From assembly GCA_945882065.1 (NCBI GenBank), contig CAMCWI010000012.1, positions 1 to 32,360 of the forward strand: a stretch of 32,360 nt of DNA. Reading direction: 5' to 3'. Positions 1 through 6,723 of this stretch are shown piece after piece. Below the pieces are notes generated by a model. It saw nothing but the letters and a program-made list of their open reading frames with translations, made no database searches and was not told where the DNA came from. The position numbers were made by a program, and so were the translations under genes. Every line of letters begins with the position of its first letter. Within the stretch, counting starts at the first letter, position 1. This stretch comes from Akkermansia muciniphila. Lineage in GTDB: Bacteria; Verrucomicrobiota; Verrucomicrobiia; Limisphaerales; JADLHS01.

Positions 1-122
1 CTCAACATTTCTTCCCGACCGGAAGCCAAGTCATACAAACGGATCACACTCTCTTTCTGCGCGCCAAGGGCGAGGAAGCGGCCGCCGGGCGAAATCGAGC
101 CAGCACTGATCGGAGGCGGCGG
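1..122 (-). pseudogene. WD40-repeat fragment of a Ser/Thr kinase gene, near-identical to 12108-12229
   Basis: The first 122 bases match bases 12108-12229, inside the WD40 part of the large kinase gene, with one mismatch that I can see (A at 114 against C). Read on the minus strand they encode the same WD40 blade segment (…SPGGRFLALGAQKES…). The match stops abruptly and is followed by unrelated sequence, so this is either a partial duplicate, the edge of a paralogous kinase gene lying left of the window, or an assembly join. The window edge prevents deciding whether the rest of a gene lies upstream. Identity is read directly; its origin is inference. Confidence 0.6.
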
Positions 123-182
123 TCTTGCCCGCAAGTCAAGGGCGTGACCGAGATCGAAAACAACATCACCGCCAAAGAGTGA
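123..182 (+). pseudogene. 3' tail of a BON-domain-like protein, frameshifted
   Basis: In the frame ending with the TGA at 180-182 the sequence reads VKGVTEIENNITAKE-stop, which resembles the end of a BON domain (OsmY/hyperosmotic-inducible periplasmic proteins). Just upstream the expected residues Leu-Ala-Arg-Lys occur in another frame, as if one G were missing around 135. Nothing upstream continues the domain, because the DNA there is the WD40 copy. It is therefore a remnant. BON proteins and CsbD proteins are both stress-linked and the intact CsbD gene starts about 100 bases downstream, which makes the assignment plausible but not proven. Confidence 0.4.
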
Positions 183-279
183 TCGCATGTAGCCAAGTGC
201 CTCTGCCACCCGCCACCCGCGGGCGCCCTTTTGCCGCCACGTTGACGGCGGATGAAAAAACCACAAAATCAAATAAATT

Positions 280-486
280 ATGACCCCACTCGAAATTAAA
301 GGCGGCTGGAACATCACCAAGGGCAAGCTGAAACAGAAATGGGCTACGCTCACGGATGACGATCTCCAATACGACGAAGGCCAGCCGGACGAATTGTTTG
401 GCCGGATACAGAAGCGCACGGGCGAAACCCGCGAAGCCGTCGAAAAGGCGTACAAGGAATTCCGCTCCGACTGGAGTTGTAACTAG
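280..486 (+). CDS. CsbD family stress-response protein
   Basis: A 68-aa soluble protein. It matches the CsbD family along nearly its whole length: an N-terminal W-n-x-x-K-G-K-x-K-x-x-W block (residues about 10-21), the hallmark LTDDDL segment (about 24-29), then G-x-x-D-E-L-x-G-x-I-Q-x-R-x-G and a charged C-terminal helix. CsbD proteins are small, abundant, stress-induced (general stress or SigB-type regulons) and of unknown biochemical role. The ATG at 280 is the only sensible start and follows an AT-rich stretch, without a clear Shine-Dalgarno. A BON-like remnant lies upstream. A hairpin about 75 bases downstream may end the transcript. Confidence 0.85.
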   Translation: MTPLEIKGGWNITKGKLKQKWATLTDDDLQYDEGQPDELFGRIQKRTGETREAVEKAYKEFRSDWSCN

Positions 487-808
487 CCGGCCACCGCGCG
501 AGCCGGCGCGGGCATTGGGTCAAATTCCAACACCCGCAGCGGAGACTCGCCGGTAAAAATCCAGCCGCCCCTTGAACCGGGCGGCTCTGTTGCCATTTTA
601 ACCGGAACCATGCCGAAGACATTTAACGCCAAGGCCCCAAAGGGCAAAGACGCAAAGGAAATAAACCAGCATAGATTCAGAGATTGGCCGTTTGGTGGTA
701 CTGGGTGCTTCCGGGTTCGGCGCGAGGGCGCGCCGGACTGCCGCCGGGGCGGCTGTGCTCCCCAAGATTCCAACGGGATGATTCCGGTTTAAGGGAAGGT
801 TGCTCGCC
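487..808. other. Intergenic region between convergent genes, with hairpin and AACGCCAAGG-type repeat
   Basis: This gap of 322 bases separates the converging CsbD gene and the large surface-protein gene. It holds a GC-rich hairpin at 563-586 (listed separately) and, at 623-662, a purine-rich string built from AACGCCAAGG / CAAAGACGCAAAGG units, of a type that looks like a dispersed intergenic repeat. A 60-codon open frame at 610-792 shows no recognisable protein and I do not consider it a gene. Confidence 0.5.
554..592. terminator. Hairpin terminator between convergent genes
   Basis: Perfect 8-bp stem AGCCGCCC (563-570) / GGGCGGCT (579-586) with an 8-base loop. On the minus strand it is followed by GGATTTTTA (555-562), a credible U-run for transcripts of the surface-protein gene that stops at 809. 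On the plus strand the 3' tail is poorer in T, so termination of the CsbD transcript here is less certain. Confidence 0.5.
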
Positions 809-3800
809 TCACGGCAGGAACACCGCGCGATAGAACCGCTGTGGGAACACCGATGCGTTGGTTTCAACAAAGTTGAACGGGGCTGTATTGGTGAAGAGCG
901 CGAGCCAGTTGGTCGTCGCGAGGTTGGTGGCACCTTGCACGATGTAGTTCGTTCCCGCTGTGCCGGTGACGGTGAATTGAAACTGGTTGTTTGTGGCGTA
1001 CGACGGCGAACCGAGCGTGGCGGGAATAACCGGAACAACTGGTGGATTGGCTGGCGAGGCGGTGTTGCGCGGCGCGGGTGGCGTGAGCGTGGTGAAGTCA
1101 TTGGCGTTGTCGTTGGACTCGGTGAAGCCGCCGTTCTTGCGCAGGACGGCCGTGGCGTTTCCGACGGGCCCGCTGGCCGGCCCGGTGCCCTCAAACGCGC
1201 TGGCGTTGCCGAAGCCCACGAAGTCAGTAATGGTGATAGCCCCGACGGGATTGGCACCGCTGAGGGGAATCTGATCGGTCACGAGCGCAACTTTGCCGGC
1301 GGTGGCACTCATGTTGATGGTGTTGGTGGCGTCGGCGGTTGGAATCATGATGCCGTTCGCGATGCCCGAAAACATTTGCACAAGATAGTAGCCGTAAGGC
1401 GCGATGGAGGCGCGCAGGTTGCCGACGCTCCAACTGCTGCTGTTGCCGGCGGCGTATTGAATGGACCAGGCGGCCAGGTTGATGGTGTTCGTGCTGGCAT
1501 TGAACAATTCAACAAAATCGCTCCGGTAGGTCGCGCCGCTGTTGTTGCCGCCGCCGTAAATCTGGCTGATGACGATGTTGGTGGCCACGCCGGGAACATT
1601 GACTGTCAAGGTGGCGACATCGCTCGTCACGCTGCCGAGGTAATTGGTGATTACGACGGTGTAACCCCCCGCGTGAGCGGGTTGCGCGTTGGCTCGTGTG
1701 TAACTGTTCGTGGTTGCCCCACCAATGTCGGTGCCGGCGAACCGCCATTGATAACTCAACGACGCGGTCCCGGCGGCGGTCACGTTGAAGGTCGCGTTTT
1801 GCCCGACAAAAACGGTTTTGTTCGTCGGCTGCGACGTGATGTACGGCTTGAACAGGATGCGCAAGGTGCCGTCCGTGGTCAGGCTGTTCGTGTCCCACTC
1901 CATGCCCGCGCCAGGCGTGGACGGAACCAGCGCGCTGAACGCGCCGCCGTAGCTGGTGGCGGTGAAAAGTTTGTAGGCATCGCCGCCAGCCAGTGTGCCG
2001 CTGAGGTTGGTCAGTTGCAACGTGCCGCCATAGGTCACGCTGGTCAGGCTGGTGAGGTTGTCATTCGTCCCGGAACTTTTGTCCAGCTCGAACACGTTGG
2101 TGCTGCCGTCGGCGAGGGTGACGTTTCCGTTGACGATGAGTTTGCCAATCGAAGCGCCGGGCGAAAGCGTGCCACCGCTCGCGTTGGTGAAGTTGCCGAC
2201 GATTGTGCCGCTGCCTTTGAGCAGGGCGTTGTTCGTGATTTGCAGGCCGATGGGAAAGACGTGCGTTCCGTTTCCGACCAGTTCCAGCGTGGCCGGTGAT
2301 GCGCCGTCGCCGACAGTGAAGGGCGAGCCGTTGCTGTTGACCGTGGACCCGGTCTGCAAGGTGCCGCCGTTAAAGGTGAACTGGCTTTGCGTGCCGTTGG
2401 TCAGCAGGAAGATGTTGGCGCGCACGAGGCCGGAATTCAGGGTGAGCGCGCCGCGGCGAACATCGGCAATACCCGTGCTTGTCAAATTCGTGACGATGAT
2501 GCTGCCGCCGGTGACGATGGTTGTGTTGTTGGAGGACGTGTTCGCATTGCCCAGATAAAAAGTCGGCGTTGAGACGAGGCCGCTGTTTTGCACGGTCAAT
2601 TGATTGCCCGAACCGGCATTGCCGACGTAAAAGGCGAAGCGGCTGAACCAGCGCGACCCCGGATCGGTGACCACTGCCACATTGTTACTGCTGACGGAGT
2701 TTCCCGCCAACTCGCCGGTGTCGGTCTCGACGACGCCACCGTCGCTTACCAGCAGTTGATTAAACGAACTGCCCTGGCCAACAGTCATAGCGCCAAAAGT
2801 CCCAAGGTTGGAAAATAATGAATTCGTCCCCGTTACGACCACCGTGTTATTGCCGCCCGCAGGTTGCCAGCCCAGCACCAGGCTGGCGAACGAAGCGGTG
2901 TTGCGCATCACCCCTCCGTTGGAGATCGTCAACCGATTGTACTTTCCGAAGTTTCCGACGGACGATGTGCCGGTGTTCGTCCAGGCCGAGCCGGTGTCGG
3001 TGATGACCACGGAGTTGCTGGTGCCAGAGCCGCTCTGGGCTTCGTTGCCGCCGACGTAGGCACCGCCGGAGAAAATTTTCCCGCCATTGGTTATGAACAA
3101 CTGGTTGAAGGCGCTGTTCTCTCCCACCTTGGGTCCTGAAACGCTCGTCCACTGCGACCCCGCGTCCGTAATCACAGCCACGTTGCCTTTGCTGGCGGCC
3201 TGGTTGCCCAGCGTGCCACTCACGCTCGACAGGCGGCCGCCGCTGGCGATCAGGAGCTGGTTGGACACGCTGACGTTGCCAATATTGATGATGCTGCCGC
3301 TTTCGACCCGGCCGCCGTCGGTCACGACCAACCGGTTGAAGTTGCCGATATTGCCGACGTTCAAACCGTTCCGGTTCGTCCAAACCGAGTTGGCGCCGGT
3401 CACGATTGCCAGGTTTCCGCTGCCGGCGTTAAACCCCATGTTTCCGAAGTTGCAATCAACGCGCCCCCCGTTTGTCACGGTCAACCGGCTGTACGAGCCA
3501 AGCTGGCCGAAGTTCAAATTCCCGCCGATGCTCCAGATTGAATTCGGGCCTGTCACGATCACCTGGTTGGTCAAGGCGGTTAAGTTTTGTCCGATGATGC
3601 CATTGCCGGAATTGGTGACCGCGCCGGCGTTGGCGATGACCAGCGTGGTGAACGCGCCATTCGTGCCGATGATTAAATCACTCGTCAGGTTGGTGCTGGT
3701 GGCATTGATGGCGGCGGTGGTGCCGTCCGCGACCAGTTGCGCCGATAACGGCCCGCCGGTGTTCGCCAGCAGCAACGCCGCGAGAACGAGAAGATGGTTT

Positions 3801-3811
3801 TTGATTTTCAT
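809..3811 (-). CDS. Secreted surface protein with T5SS/PEP-CTERM-associated repeats, Ig-like and lamin-tail domains
   Basis: A 1000-aa exported protein. A signal peptide is visible (MKIKNHLLVLAALLLANTGG, cleavage near residue 24). Residues about 25-460 hold roughly seven imperfect repeats of 50-60 aa with the pattern V-T-x-x-x-S-x-W…VG…N-x-L-x-V/I-x-x-G-G, as in the T5SS/PEP-CTERM-associated repeat family. Then come an autotransporter-associated beta-strand segment (about 540-650), an Ig-like domain (about 655-740, …YQWRF…), a lamin-tail-like LTD domain (about 742-910) and a C-terminal module ending TTNW…RFYR (about 926-1000). No beta-barrel translocator and no PEP-CTERM tail are seen, so secretion to the surface probably uses another route. 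Substrate or partner is unknown. A candidate promoter lies upstream; no Shine-Dalgarno is evident. Confidence 0.85.
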   Translation of the reverse strand: MKIKNHLLVLAALLLANTGGPLSAQLVADGTTAAINATSTNLTSDLIIGTNGAFTTLVIANAGAVTNSGNGIIGQNLTALTNQVIVTGPNSIWSIGGNLNFGQLGSYSRLTVTNGGRVDCNFGNMGFNAGSGNLAIVTGANSVWTNRNGLNVGNIGNFNRLVVTDGGRVESGSIINIGNVSVSNQLLIASGGRLSSVSGTLGNQAASKGNVAVITDAGSQWTSVSGPKVGENSAFNQLFITNGGKIFSGGAYVGGNEAQSGSGTSNSVVITDTGSAWTNTGTSSVGNFGKYNRLTISNGGVMRNTASFASLVLGWQPAGGNNTVVVTGTNSLFSNLGTFGAMTVGQGSSFNQLLVSDGGVVETDTGELAGNSVSSNNVAVVTDPGSRWFSRFAFYVGNAGSGNQLTVQNSGLVSTPTFYLGNANTSSNNTTIVTGGSIIVTNLTSTGIADVRRGALTLNSGLVRANIFLLTNGTQSQFTFNGGTLQTGSTVNSNGSPFTVGDGASPATLELVGNGTHVFPIGLQITNNALLKGSGTIVGNFTNASGGTLSPGASIGKLIVNGNVTLADGSTNVFELDKSSGTNDNLTSLTSVTYGGTLQLTNLSGTLAGGDAYKLFTATSYGGAFSALVPSTPGAGMEWDTNSLTTDGTLRILFKPYITSQPTNKTVFVGQNATFNVTAAGTASLSYQWRFAGTDIGGATTNSYTRANAQPAHAGGYTVVITNYLGSVTSDVATLTVNVPGVATNIVISQIYGGGNNSGATYRSDFVELFNASTNTINLAAWSIQYAAGNSSSWSVGNLRASIAPYGYYLVQMFSGIANGIMIPTADATNTINMSATAGKVALVTDQIPLSGANPVGAITITDFVGFGNASAFEGTGPASGPVGNATAVLRKNGGFTESNDNANDFTTLTPPAPRNTASPANPPVVPVIPATLGSPSYATNNQFQFTVTGTAGTNYIVQGATNLATTNWLALFTNTAPFNFVETNASVFPQRFYRAVFLP

Positions 3812-3871
3812 GACGTGCAGGGCTGGGAGGTTTCGCGGTTCATTAACGCCCCTTGGTGATTCTCACTTGTT

Positions 3872-3899
3872 TAATTATTTGGTCAGGAGTCATTTTCAA
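3872..3899 (-). promoter_or_regulatory. Candidate sigma70-type promoter of the 1000-aa surface protein gene
   Basis: On the minus strand TTGAAA (3894-3899) and TAATTA (3872-3877) are separated by 16 bases. They lie in an AT-rich island between two GC-rich genes, about 60 bases upstream of the ATG at 3811. Match to the consensus is moderate, and transcription could also continue from the gene upstream. Confidence 0.35.
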
Positions 3900-3936
3900 A
3901 AAAACTTTCACGCCTAAGTCCCACAGGCTGCTAGGG

Positions 3937-6723
3937 TTAAGGATTTATCAAGCGATAGAACTTGGCGCTACCGCTAATGGTATTGGTGACGACATGGTTG
4001 CCGCCTGTGATGGTGGGAGGCGGCGTGACTATGACCCAGTTCGTTCCTGCCAAGTTAGTGTTGGAAAGCAGCGTGTACTGGCGGTCAACCACCGGCCAGA
4101 GCAGGCGGACACTGTTATTGTTAATAGTTTGGATGGTCAGGGTGGGCGGGGTCACGGGCGGGGCGGGCAACCGGCTCAGGCGATAAAAGCGACTCGCCCC
4201 AAATACGGAGTTGGTGACGACAAAATTTGTACCGCTAAGGAGTGGGGACGCCACGGACGCCGCCCAGTTGGTGGTAGTGAGACTCGTTTTGTATTCCAGA
4301 TGGAAGTCAGGGTAATTCGTCGCCCAATAGAGTCGAACGCTGCTCGGGGAGATTTTTTCTATGTGCAGCAGCGGCTGATCAGCGGCGAAGACTTCTGTCA
4401 CGCGGACCACCACTGAATTGGCGGTGTTGCTCAATTGCATCGACACTTCGTTGGAAGGAAAATAAAAATTGGCAAACGTCCCGCTACGCGTGCCTGCCGT
4501 CAGCACTGTGAAAGTGTCATTCGTGGTAGGAACAAACCCGTTGGCCAGCCGGATACTCAGTGAGCCGGTATTCGTAACGTTGCCGGAAACTTGGAGTCGG
4601 CCGTATCCGCTGCCCGCCCCGCTTCCGCTGAGCGCATAACGGAGCGAGGCGGTCGGAGTAGAATGATAGCCACCTTCCAAGAGCAGCGTGCCGGCCAGCA
4701 GGTCCACGGCGCCGTAATTGTTGAACGCGATTCCACTGTTTACAGTGTTGGTGACAGCGGTGGTCTTGCGGAACAGGCCCGCGTTGTCCAATTGCGCCGC
4801 TACGCCGCTGGGGTAACTCAACTCGCCCGTGCCTTGGACTTCGAGCAGAGCGCCCGCGCGGTTGGTGATCACCGCCCCGCTCATCTGGATGTTTCCGCCT
4901 GTCCAGACCAACGTCCCTCCATTCTCTAAGGTGCGCGTCGTCAAGCTGACGGCGCTAGGGTTGGCCAGGTTGAGCACCCCGCCGGGCGCAATGATGGTCC
5001 GGCCACTGCCGGTCATCGATCCTGCTGACCACGTCATCTGCGTCAGCACAGTCAATGATTGCGTGCCGGTCAACGTGCCGTCGCTGAGGGTCAGCAGCGC
5101 GGGCGTGACCGCACCCGTGCCGCTGAAGTTGGCCGTTCCGCCGCTCACAATCAGCGTGTTCATCGTGCAAATGGAATTACCCGTCAGATTAGCGGTCCCG
5201 CCGCTCACGATGAATTTTCCTGCGCCTGTGAGGCTTGAGCCTGCATTCCCAGTAAATGTCTGGAACGCCAGATGCAAGGTGCCGCTGGCCGCCAAGTCGA
5301 TCGTGCCGTTGTTCGAGCCGCCACCTTCCAAGAGCAGCGTGCCGGCCAGCAGGTCCACGGCGCCGTAATTGTTGAACGCGATATAACGGGTGACAGTGTT
5401 GGTGACAGCGGTGGTCTTGCGGAACAGGCCCGCGTTGTCCAATTGCGACTCCACGCCGCTGGAGTAACTCAACTCGCCCGTGCCTTGGACTTCGAGCAGA
5501 GCGCCCGCGCGGTTGGTGATCACCGCCCCGCTCATCTGGATGTTTCCGCCTGTCCAGACCAACGTCCCTCCATTCTCCAACGACCGTCCCCCGCTTAGCG
5601 ACTTGGTTGCAGTCCCGGTGATATCGAAAGCGACCCCCGGCGGAACAATGATTCGTCCGCTGCCGCTCATCGATCCGCCCGACCAAGAGGAATCTCGCTT
5701 CACAGTGAGTGCGCCCGTCCCGGCAAGCGTCGGGCTGGCCCCCGCTCCCAACGTGAGACTGCCAATGTTCACATCGCTGTTGAGCGTCACGCTGATATTG
5801 CGGGCTATTGTGACGTTGTCGTTGGGGCCGGGAACTACGTCGGGACTCCAGCTTGAAGACCTGTTCCAATCTCCCCCGCTGGCGTTCGTCCACGTCATGT
5901 CGTATGAGCTCAAATAGGCATAAATCGTCTTATTGCCATCCATGACCAAGGTCAGGGGATTCTCGCTGGAGTTGGTCGCTCCTCTCCAGCCATGGAAGGT
6001 ATTCGGGGCAAATGCCGTCGCGGTGAGGGTGACGACTTCGCCATTGGTGAAGGTGGTCCGGCCCGGGTTTACGGACACCCTGCCGGCGTCGTTGAACACC
6101 GTCAGCTGAAAAGTGGTCGATGTGCTGTTTGTTGGGTTTGTTCCATTTTGATATTCGCCCTCGTTGGAGACCCCATCGCCGTCGAAATCGGCACCGGGAT
6201 TCTGACTCAATCCGCCGAAATAGGATTGCTCCCAGGAATCAGGCAAGCCATCGCCATCGCCATCCAGCAGCAAGGCCGCTGGGGTGCTGGTCACGCTTCC
6301 GAAACTATTGGCGAGCACGACGGAATATTGGCCGATGTTTCCCGCGGAGATATTGGTCAGCAGCAGGGCATCACCGGTGGCGCCGCTGAGGTTGTTGCCG
6401 TTGAAGCGCCATTGGTAGGTGAGCTCGCGGGTGTTGGCCGCGACGACACTGAAGGAGGCCGCGCCCTCTAGCGTGACCATCTGGTCTGTTGGTTGACCCA
6501 GGATTTGCGGCGTGGCGTTGACTGATGCGGTTTGAGCGACAAGGTTGCCGTTGGCATCGAAAGCGAACTGCGAACCTTGCGCCGAGGTAACCCCAGCGGT
6601 TGTCACCAATAATCCCAGAGCAAAGACCGAACCAAAGATCGCAGTGCTCGCGCCGAAAGGGCGGCGTGTCCTCAAAACCCTCCGGATGATTTGATTCCAA
6701 ATTGGCGATGGGAAAAATCTCAT
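3937..6723 (-). CDS. Secreted beta-strand repeat protein with Ig-like, calcium-loop and tandem FYR modules
   Basis: A 928-aa exported protein. A long signal peptide ends near residue 49 (…VTTAGVTSAQG). It is followed by an Ig-like domain (about 70-155, …YQWRFNG…), an acidic DGDGDGLPDSWE…DFDGDGVSNEGE segment typical of thrombospondin-3/dockerin-like calcium loops, an InlB B-repeat-like segment (about 205-275, …FHGWRG…), then a long parallel-beta array of G-G-x-L / V-x-G-G-T strands (about 285-770) containing two almost identical 85-aa units. The C-terminus has two tandem modules with TTTNW/GTNW and RFYRL/KFYRL signatures (about 790-860 and 866-928), related to the end of the protein encoded at 809-3811. 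The ATG overlaps the stop of the RHS gene as ATGA, so translation is probably coupled to it. Function is likely adhesion or surface structure; not known. Confidence 0.85.
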   Translation of the reverse strand: MRFFPSPIWNQIIRRVLRTRRPFGASTAIFGSVFALGLLVTTAGVTSAQGSQFAFDANGNLVAQTASVNATPQILGQPTDQMVTLEGAASFSVVAANTRELTYQWRFNGNNLSGATGDALLLTNISAGNIGQYSVVLANSFGSVTSTPAALLLDGDGDGLPDSWEQSYFGGLSQNPGADFDGDGVSNEGEYQNGTNPTNSTSTTFQLTVFNDAGRVSVNPGRTTFTNGEVVTLTATAFAPNTFHGWRGATNSSENPLTLVMDGNKTIYAYLSSYDMTWTNASGGDWNRSSSWSPDVVPGPNDNVTIARNISVTLNSDVNIGSLTLGAGASPTLAGTGALTVKRDSSWSGGSMSGSGRIIVPPGVAFDITGTATKSLSGGRSLENGGTLVWTGGNIQMSGAVITNRAGALLEVQGTGELSYSSGVESQLDNAGLFRKTTAVTNTVTRYIAFNNYGAVDLLAGTLLLEGGGSNNGTIDLAASGTLHLAFQTFTGNAGSSLTGAGKFIVSGGTANLTGNSICTMNTLIVSGGTANFSGTGAVTPALLTLSDGTLTGTQSLTVLTQMTWSAGSMTGSGRTIIAPGGVLNLANPSAVSLTTRTLENGGTLVWTGGNIQMSGAVITNRAGALLEVQGTGELSYPSGVAAQLDNAGLFRKTTAVTNTVNSGIAFNNYGAVDLLAGTLLLEGGYHSTPTASLRYALSGSGAGSGYGRLQVSGNVTNTGSLSIRLANGFVPTTNDTFTVLTAGTRSGTFANFYFPSNEVSMQLSNTANSVVVRVTEVFAADQPLLHIEKISPSSVRLYWATNYPDFHLEYKTSLTTTNWAASVASPLLSGTNFVVTNSVFGASRFYRLSRLPAPPVTPPTLTIQTINNNSVRLLWPVVDRQYTLLSNTNLAGTNWVIVTPPPTITGGNHVVTNTISGSAKFYRLINP
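4670..4926 (-). repeat. Internal 257-bp direct repeat, copy 1
   Basis: Matches 5321-5577 without gaps; by eye about 10 differences in 257 bases (roughly 96 percent identity). Both copies are in the same frame of the 928-aa protein gene and encode an 85-aa beta-strand unit. Differences cluster in two short patches while the rest is identical, which suggests recent duplication or gene conversion. Confidence 0.9.
5321..5577 (-). repeat. Internal 257-bp direct repeat, copy 2
   Basis: Partner of the repeat at 4670-4926, offset 651 bases (217 codons), keeping the reading frame. See that entry for the comparison. Confidence 0.9.
6720..6723 (-). promoter_or_regulatory. ATGA translational-coupling overlap
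   Basis: The TGA stop of the RHS gene (6720-6722) and the ATG of the 928-aa surface protein (6721-6723) share bases as ATGA. Such overlaps usually mean termination-reinitiation and fixed co-expression. The surface protein has a signal peptide right after this ATG, which supports the start. Confidence 0.75.

Noticed and set aside
598-1257. 219-codon minus-strand open frame
   Set aside because: Overlaps the end of the surface-protein gene in another frame; composition is Pro/Ser/Arg-rich, as expected of a frame shadow.
800-2299. 499-codon open frame on the plus strand
   Set aside because: Antisense to the 1000-aa surface-protein gene; the GC-rich, stop-poor complement produces Gly/Val/Ala/Arg-rich text without family resemblance or start signals.
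3087-3917. 276-codon plus-strand open frame
   Set aside because: Lies antisense to the signal-peptide end of the surface-protein gene and runs through its promoter; no recognisable protein.
3912-3936. Terminator of the 928-aa surface-protein gene
   Set aside because: A short GCCT/AGGC stem precedes a run of Ts, but four base pairs are not convincing.
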